DNA of 64,000 nt, taken from positions 126,501 to 190,500 of the forward strand of contig NZ_LROY01000001.1 in assembly GCF_001639145.1 (NCBI RefSeq), in the 5' to 3' direction. This DNA is from Microbulbifer sp. Q7. Its GTDB lineage: Bacteria > Pseudomonadota > Gammaproteobacteria > Pseudomonadales > Cellvibrionaceae. Made by a program: the position numbers and the translations under genes. How positions within the stretch are numbered: position 1 is the stretch's first letter; every line of letters starts with the position of its first letter. The notes beneath the pieces were generated by a model that was not told the origin of the DNA, ran no database searches, and saw nothing but the letters and a program-made list of their open reading frames with translations. This document shows positions 59,785 to 64,000 of the stretch, piece after piece.

Positions 59785-61026
59785 ATGCAAAACCCTGCCC
59801 AGTCCGCTGCCACCGAGGCGCCTGATTCCGGATACTCCGGAAATGACACCCCCACTGGCGCCGTGCCTGGCGGGCTACTGGTCAGCAATGGCTGGCTGGC
59901 GAGCATCTTTCTCGCCTTTTTGTCTTCCGCGGGGCTTTATTATGTGAATATCTTCCCGGTCATCGTCGATGCACTGATGGCCGGCGCCGGGCTGAGTGCC
60001 GAGCAGGCGGGACAGATCACCTTCGCGAACACTATCGGCGCGGTGATCGGCGCGTTTACGGTCTCCTGGCTGATCCGGCATATTCCCCGCTGGAAACGCG
60101 CTGCGGTGATTCTTTTGTGCTGCTCGATTGGCATGGATGTGCTGACCATTCAGCTGGCCAATCTGGACCTGCTGATCCCGCTGCGACTGGTACACGGAAT
60201 CCTCGGCGGTACCCTGGTAGGGCTGGGCTTTGCGGTGATTGCCCGCAGTGGTATTGCGGGGCGCAGTTACAGCATGGTACTGCTGGTGCAGTACACCGGC
60301 GGTGCGATCGGCATGGGGTTCCTGCCTGCACTGGTGCTCGAGCACGGCACCTATGTGCCCTTCTATGCGCTGATTACCTTCAGTGTGATCACGCTGCTGA
60401 TGCTGCCATTTATCGCGGATTATCCGCTGCCAAAACCCGCTGCAGCCGGCGCCGATGAGGCAGTCAGCAAGCGCGAACCGCTGCCCATTCTCCCCATCGC
60501 AATCACACTGCTGGCGCTGTTCTGCTTTCAGTTTGCCAATATGGCGCTGTTCGCGTTCATCTTTGACCTGGGAAGATCGTTTGACCTGCCCCTCGGGTTT
60601 ATCAGCCAGACCCTGTTCTGGGCCAACCTGATCGCCATCTCCGGTGCCGCCTTGGCGGCGATCACCGGGCAGAAGCTGCCGCTCGCCAAGCCGCTGGCGA
60701 TCGCCCTGCTGGTGACCCTCGCAGGCTTGCTACTGTTTATCTTCAGCGATATTCGCCCGGTGTTCATCCTCGCCAACATCGTGACAGGCATGACCTGGGC
60801 CTTCTGCGTGCCCTACTTCCTGACCATGGCATCACGCTTTGACAGTGCCGGACAGATGGGCGCATTTGGCGGGTTTGCTTCCAAGCTCGGGCTGGCCTGC
60901 GGACCGCTGGTGGCGGGGTACTTCATTACCGGGGGCGGCAGTTATACACAGCTGATCATCCTGGCCACCCTGGTACTGGTGGTATGCCTGGCCGCAGTTC
61001 CTGCGGCGGCCAGACTAGATCGGTAA
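59785..61026 (+). CDS. MFS transporter
   Basis: 413 residues from the ATG at 59785, preceded by GGAG; an in-frame TTG 15 bp upstream lacks one. About 12 membrane helices begin near residue 33 (LASIFLAFLSSAGLYYVNIFPVIVDALM), with the loop between TM2 and TM3 reading SWLIRHIPRWKRA, a variant of the MFS signature. The charged cytoplasmic loop around ADEAVSKREP separates the two six-helix halves. Substrate unknown. Divergent from the nitrilase-superfamily hydrolase gene, so a nitrogenous or amide compound is the best guess. Ends 4 bp from the convergent orn gene. Confidence 0.88.
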   Translation: MQNPAQSAATEAPDSGYSGNDTPTGAVPGGLLVSNGWLASIFLAFLSSAGLYYVNIFPVIVDALMAGAGLSAEQAGQITFANTIGAVIGAFTVSWLIRHIPRWKRAAVILLCCSIGMDVLTIQLANLDLLIPLRLVHGILGGTLVGLGFAVIARSGIAGRSYSMVLLVQYTGGAIGMGFLPALVLEHGTYVPFYALITFSVITLLMLPFIADYPLPKPAAAGADEAVSKREPLPILPIAITLLALFCFQFANMALFAFIFDLGRSFDLPLGFISQTLFWANLIAISGAALAAITGQKLPLAKPLAIALLVTLAGLLLFIFSDIRPVFILANIVTGMTWAFCVPYFLTMASRFDSAGQMGAFGGFASKLGLACGPLVAGYFITGGGSYTQLIILATLVLVVCLAAVPAAARLDR

Positions 61027-61030
61027 CCAC

Positions 61031-61573
61031 TCAACTCATGCGGAAAAAGTGTTCCCGGTAGTGCTTGAGCTCATTGATGGAGTCGTGGATATCGTCCAAC
61101 GCGAGATGCGAGGAGGTTTTCTTGACCCCATCAAGCACATCCGGGCGCCAGCGCCGCGCCAGCTCTTTCACCGAGCTCACATCGAGATTGCGGTAGTGGA
61201 AGTACTGCTCCAGTAGCGGCATATACTTCACCAGGAAGCGACGATCCTGGCCAATGGAATTCCCGCACATGGGCGATGCCCCCTCAGGCACCCAATGCTG
61301 CAGAAACTCAATGGTCTCTCGCTCGGCCGCGTGTTCACTGATCGGTGACTCCCTCACCCGCTTGACCAGGCCGGAGCCACCGTGCTGCTCGGTGTTCCAG
61401 TCGTCCATGGCATCCAGCAGGGCATCGCTCTGGTGAATCGCCATCACCGGCCCCTCGGCGAGCACGTTCAGGCGGGAATCCGTCACCACCGTGGCAATTT
61501 CGATGATGCGCTCCTTCTCGGGATCGAGGCCAGTCATTTCCAGATCGATCCAGATCAGATTATTCTGATCCAC
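61031..61573 (-). CDS. orn: Oligoribonuclease
   Basis: 180 residues, DEDDh 3'-5' exonuclease. [22 protein letters not shown] holds the first Asp-Glu pair, [18 protein letters not shown] the next Asp, and [18 protein letters not shown] the general-base His and last Asp. It degrades very short RNAs, including pGpG from cyclic-di-GMP breakdown, to mononucleotides. Divergent from rsgA, as in many gammaproteobacteria including E. coli, where orn and rsgA are also neighbours transcribed apart. Confidence 0.97.
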   Translation of the reverse strand: MDQNNLIWIDLEMTGLDPEKERIIEIATVVTDSRLNVLAEGPVMAIHQSDALLDAMDDWNTEQHGGSGLVKRVRESPISEHAAERETIEFLQHWVPEGASPMCGNSIGQDRRFLVKYMPLLEQYFHYRNLDVSSVKELARRWRPDVLDGVKKTSSHLALDDIHDSINELKHYREHFFRMS

Positions 61574-61696
61574 AATAGTCTCCTTAACTGCTGCTGTCGG
61601 CGGCGAAATGCCATAAACGTGAGGATAGCGGGGAAGTTACCGCAACCACCCATCGATGCAAGTTATAATCCGGCGCTTTCCACATACCGAGCGCCC

Positions 61697-62728
61697 ATGA
61701 GCAAACGCAAACTCAACCGCCGCCAGCAATGGCGCATCACCAAAATCCAGCAGGAGCGGGAAGCTCGCGCGCGCAAACGGGAAGATAACATCGAGCAGGC
61801 CGCCGAAGAGGGCGATCTGGGGCCGGAGCAGACCGGCATGGTGATCGCCAATTACGGCAGCCAGGTGCTGGTGGAGAGCGCTGCCGACAGCACATTGCGA
61901 CAACGCTGCCATATTCGCGCCAATATCGACACCCTGGTCACCGGCGACAAGGTGGCCTGGCGGCCCGCGGTGGGCGAGTCCACCGGCGGCCTGGGCGTGG
62001 TCGGCGCGCGCCTGCCGCGCCACTCCGAACTGCAACGGCCGGATCGCTATGGCGACATGAAAACCGTCGCCGCCAATATCGACCGCATCCTCATCGTCAT
62101 CGCGCCCTACCCGGAACCCTTTGCCAACGCCATCGACCGCTATCTGGTAGCCGCCGAGGCCACCGGCATTCAGCCACTCCTGTTGCTGAACAAGATCGAC
62201 CTGATCGACGACAGCAATCGAGCGCACCTCGACGCACTGCTGGGCCCCTACCCGGCACTGGGCTACCCCGTACTCAAGTTATCCACCAAAACCGGCGAAG
62301 GCCTCGATGGGCTGCTGGAAACCCTCGCCCAGGGTACCAGCGTGTTTGTGGGCCAGTCCGGCGTAGGCAAGTCCTCACTCATCAACGGCCTGCTGCCCAG
62401 CGCCGACGCCCGCACCGGGGCACTGTCAGAAGCCACCGGCAAAGGCACCCACACCACCACCGCCGCGGAACTGTTTCATCTGCCCAGCGGCGGTGATCTG
62501 ATAGACTCCCCCGGTATCCGCGAGTTCGGCATCTGGCACATGAGCGAACAGGAACTGCTCGACGGCTATGTCGAATTCCGCCCGTTTATCGGCCACTGCC
62601 GCTTCCGCGACTGCCGGCACCAGGGCGAGCCCGGCTGCGCCATTCTCGAAGCGCAGGCGCGTGGCGACATCAGTCAGCGGCGCATGGAAAGCTTCCTGCA
62701 CCTGCGCAACAGCCTGGAAAGCGACTGA
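61697..62728 (+). CDS. rsgA: Small ribosomal subunit biogenesis GTPase
   Basis: 343 residues from the ATG at 61697 (MSKRKLNRRQQWRITKIQ is the typical RsgA start); the frame is open further upstream. An OB-fold N-domain is followed by a circularly permuted GTPase: G4 LLLNKIDLI precedes G1 GQSGVGKSSLIN and G3 DSPGIREFG. The C-terminal zinc domain has CRFRDCRHQGEPGC. It checks late 30S subunit maturation and releases RbfA. Divergent from orn; 42 bp upstream of the rhodanese gene, with which it may be co-transcribed. Confidence 0.97.
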   Translation: MSKRKLNRRQQWRITKIQQEREARARKREDNIEQAAEEGDLGPEQTGMVIANYGSQVLVESAADSTLRQRCHIRANIDTLVTGDKVAWRPAVGESTGGLGVVGARLPRHSELQRPDRYGDMKTVAANIDRILIVIAPYPEPFANAIDRYLVAAEATGIQPLLLLNKIDLIDDSNRAHLDALLGPYPALGYPVLKLSTKTGEGLDGLLETLAQGTSVFVGQSGVGKSSLINGLLPSADARTGALSEATGKGTHTTTAAELFHLPSGGDLIDSPGIREFGIWHMSEQELLDGYVEFRPFIGHCRFRDCRHQGEPGCAILEAQARGDISQRRMESFLHLRNSLESD

Positions 62729-62770
62729 GCCCGCACGGCCGACCACAAAAGGACCCAGAAGGAACCAACC

Positions 62771-63577
62771 GTGAGCGATGTACCCCTGATCCTCGAGCCA
62801 GAGCAACTGGCCGCACTGCTCGAACACGAAGAAATTCGTGTAGTGGACCTCAGCAGCCCGCAAAACTACCTCGCCGGGCATATCCCTGGCGCCCTCGGCC
62901 TGCCCTTTCAGGCCCTGATGGCCGGCACACCGCCAGCACCGGGCAAACTGCCCTCGGTTGAACGCCTGACCGAGGTCATGCGCGCCATTGGCCTCACCCC
63001 CGACACCCACATCGTCGCCTGCGACGACGAAGGCGGCGGCTGGGCCGGGCGCCTGTTATGGACCCTGGAAGTCATCGGTCACCAGAAATACAGCTACCTG
63101 AACGGCGGCATGGTTGCCTGGAAAAATGCCGGCCTGCCGCTCTCCACCGAAGACGTCACCGTCACCCCCAGCGATATCAATATCCAGATCGCCGACCACG
63201 CACCGATGATCGACGCGGAACACATTCAGCAGCGTTTGGCACAGAACGACCTGCAAATCTGGGATGCGCGCTCCCCGGCGGAATACACCGGCGAACGCAT
63301 CGTCGCCATGCGCGGTGGACATATACCGGGCGCGATTAACTGCGAGTGGACACAGTTGATGGATCCACAGCGGGACTTGCGTATTCGCAGTGATGCAAAA
63401 GCGTTTCTCGCAGCGCTTGGCATCAATGGTGAAAAAGACATTGCCACCCACTGCCAGAGCCACCATCGCTCGGCGTTTACCTGGCTGGTGGGGAAATCCC
63501 TGGGGCTGCCCATCGTGGCTTATCCGGGGTCATGGAGTGAATGGGGAAATCTGCCCGATACCCCGATTGAAAACTGA
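62771..63577 (+). CDS. Tandem-rhodanese sulfurtransferase
   Basis: 268 residues starting at a GTG with AAGGAA 6 bases upstream. Two rhodanese modules: an inactive N-terminal one (about 8-125, GHIPGALGLPF, without the catalytic Cys) and an active C-terminal one (about 140-265). In the latter, GGHIPGAINCEW precedes the active loop ATHCQSHHRSAF, with Cys as sulfur acceptor. The loop C-Q-S-H-H-R-S is a recognisable variant of the usual C-x-x-G-x-x. It transfers sulfane sulfur from thiosulfate or mercaptopyruvate to thiol acceptors. Between rsgA and psd. Confidence 0.92.
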   Translation: MSDVPLILEPEQLAALLEHEEIRVVDLSSPQNYLAGHIPGALGLPFQALMAGTPPAPGKLPSVERLTEVMRAIGLTPDTHIVACDDEGGGWAGRLLWTLEVIGHQKYSYLNGGMVAWKNAGLPLSTEDVTVTPSDINIQIADHAPMIDAEHIQQRLAQNDLQIWDARSPAEYTGERIVAMRGGHIPGAINCEWTQLMDPQRDLRIRSDAKAFLAALGINGEKDIATHCQSHHRSAFTWLVGKSLGLPIVAYPGSWSEWGNLPDTPIEN

Positions 63578-63624
63578 TTCAGGATTTTCACTTTCTCTGA
63601 CGAAGTGAAATCCTTAGATGCGAA

Positions 63625-63735
63625 GGTCGGATGCTGGTTGCGGGTTTTCAGGAGCGTCGCAAACAGGAAGTTTGCGCCGCAGCGCCCAGGGATGGGTTCA
63701 CAGCGGTCCTGAAAACCCGCAACCAGCATCTGACC
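63625..63735 (+). repeat. 111-bp structured repeat, copy 2
   Basis: Left arm 63625-63653, core 63654-63706, right arm 63707-63735: the same 29-53-29 architecture as copy 1 at 42476-42586. The arms pair perfectly except for one G.U. The core again holds CGCAAACAGGAAGTTTGCG. The inner 9 bases of the left arm read TTTTCAGGA. The outer 20 bp of the stem share nothing with copy 1 beyond the leading GG. It lies between the rhodanese and psd genes, in the direction of transcription, ending 37 bp before the psd start codon. Confidence 0.85.
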
Positions 63736-63772
63736 ACCACAAAAATCCAAACGACGGGACCACAGTACTTAA

Positions 63773-64000
63773 ATGCACCCGAAACTGTTTATCTTTCTGC
63801 AATACATCACCCCGCAACACCTGCTCTCCAGAGCCGCGGGCTGGCTCGCCGAGACCCGCATCGGCGGCATCAAAAATCCATTTACCAAATGGTTTGTGGA
63901 GAAATACAAAGTCGACATGAGCGAGGCACAGGAAGAGGACTACACCGCCTACACCTGCTTCAACGACTTCTTCACCCGTGCACTTAAAGACGGTGCCCGC
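63773..64000 (+). CDS. psd: Phosphatidylserine decarboxylase, N-terminal part (cut by window edge)
   Basis: 76 residues from the ATG at 63773, open to the window edge. HPKLFIFLQYITPQHLLSRA, GWLAETRIGGIKNPFTKWFV and YTCFNDFFTRALKDGAR are the conserved N-terminal blocks of bacterial Psd. The enzyme makes phosphatidylethanolamine from phosphatidylserine at the inner membrane; its pyruvoyl self-cleavage site lies beyond the window. The ribosome-binding site is poor (GGGAC), and the repeat element ends just upstream. Confidence 0.93.
   Translation, partial: MHPKLFIFLQYITPQHLLSRAAGWLAETRIGGIKNPFTKWFVEKYKVDMSEAQEEDYTAYTCFNDFFTRALKDGAR

Noticed and set aside
1..64000. tRNA, rRNA, transposase or integrase genes
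   Set aside because: None found by eye; no conserved tRNA arms, rRNA blocks or transposase motifs. A tRNA scan would be needed to be certain.

Overview
The window looks like a chromosomal segment from a marine, polysaccharide-degrading gammaproteobacterium, most likely Microbulbifer or a close relative in the Cellvibrionales. This is inferred from moderately high GC, a secreted enzyme with a long polyserine linker, large TonB-dependent oligosaccharide receptors without SusD partners, Tat- and Sec-exported CAZymes, and gammaproteobacterial housekeeping genes (orn, rsgA, psd). I ran no database search.

Positions 1-32,500 form a pectin/uronate utilisation locus. It holds a right-handed beta-helix enzyme with polyserine linker, a GH28 polygalacturonase, two GH105 unsaturated uronyl hydrolases (one free, one fused to DUF4861), a GH2 enzyme, an Alginate_lyase-superfamily lyase and two TonB-dependent receptors. 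The sugar-acid enzymes are uxaC, two UxuB-like reductases, uxuA, uxaA, two kduI and two kduD. These funnel unsaturated uronates, galacturonate and glucuronate to 2-keto-3-deoxygluconate (KDG); KDG kinase and aldolase are not in the window. Two FadR-type GntR regulators lie in the locus (one cut by the left edge). An 11-bp operator family, TGGTNNNACCA with the frequent variant TGGTAAGGCCA, recurs upstream of most of its transcription units, so this is probably one regulon.

Positions 32,500-47,600 hold general functions: a small membrane protein, a peptidase B-like aminopeptidase, a zinc-finger/membrane/TPR protein, a rhomboid protease with a TPR-like tail, a large MscS channel, an uncharacterised exported protein, an omega-aminotransferase with a succinate-semialdehyde dehydrogenase, a divergent LysR gene followed by three small genes, and a GT2 glycosyltransferase.

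Positions 47,750-64,000 contain three predicted exported peptidases/hydrolases (gluzincin DUF1570-like, S15/CocE-like, M1-like lipoprotein). They are followed by a TPR-sulfotransferase next to a third TonB-dependent receptor, a nitrilase-superfamily amidohydrolase divergent from an MFS transporter, then orn, rsgA, a tandem rhodanese and the start of psd.

The most unusual non-coding signal is a 111-bp structured repeat present twice (42,476-42,586 and 63,625-63,735). Both copies share a 53-nt core and a 29-bp closing stem. The outer 20 bp of that stem is unrelated between copies, yet each copy remains self-complementary, and every non-Watson-Crick position in the stems is a G.U pair on the same strand.
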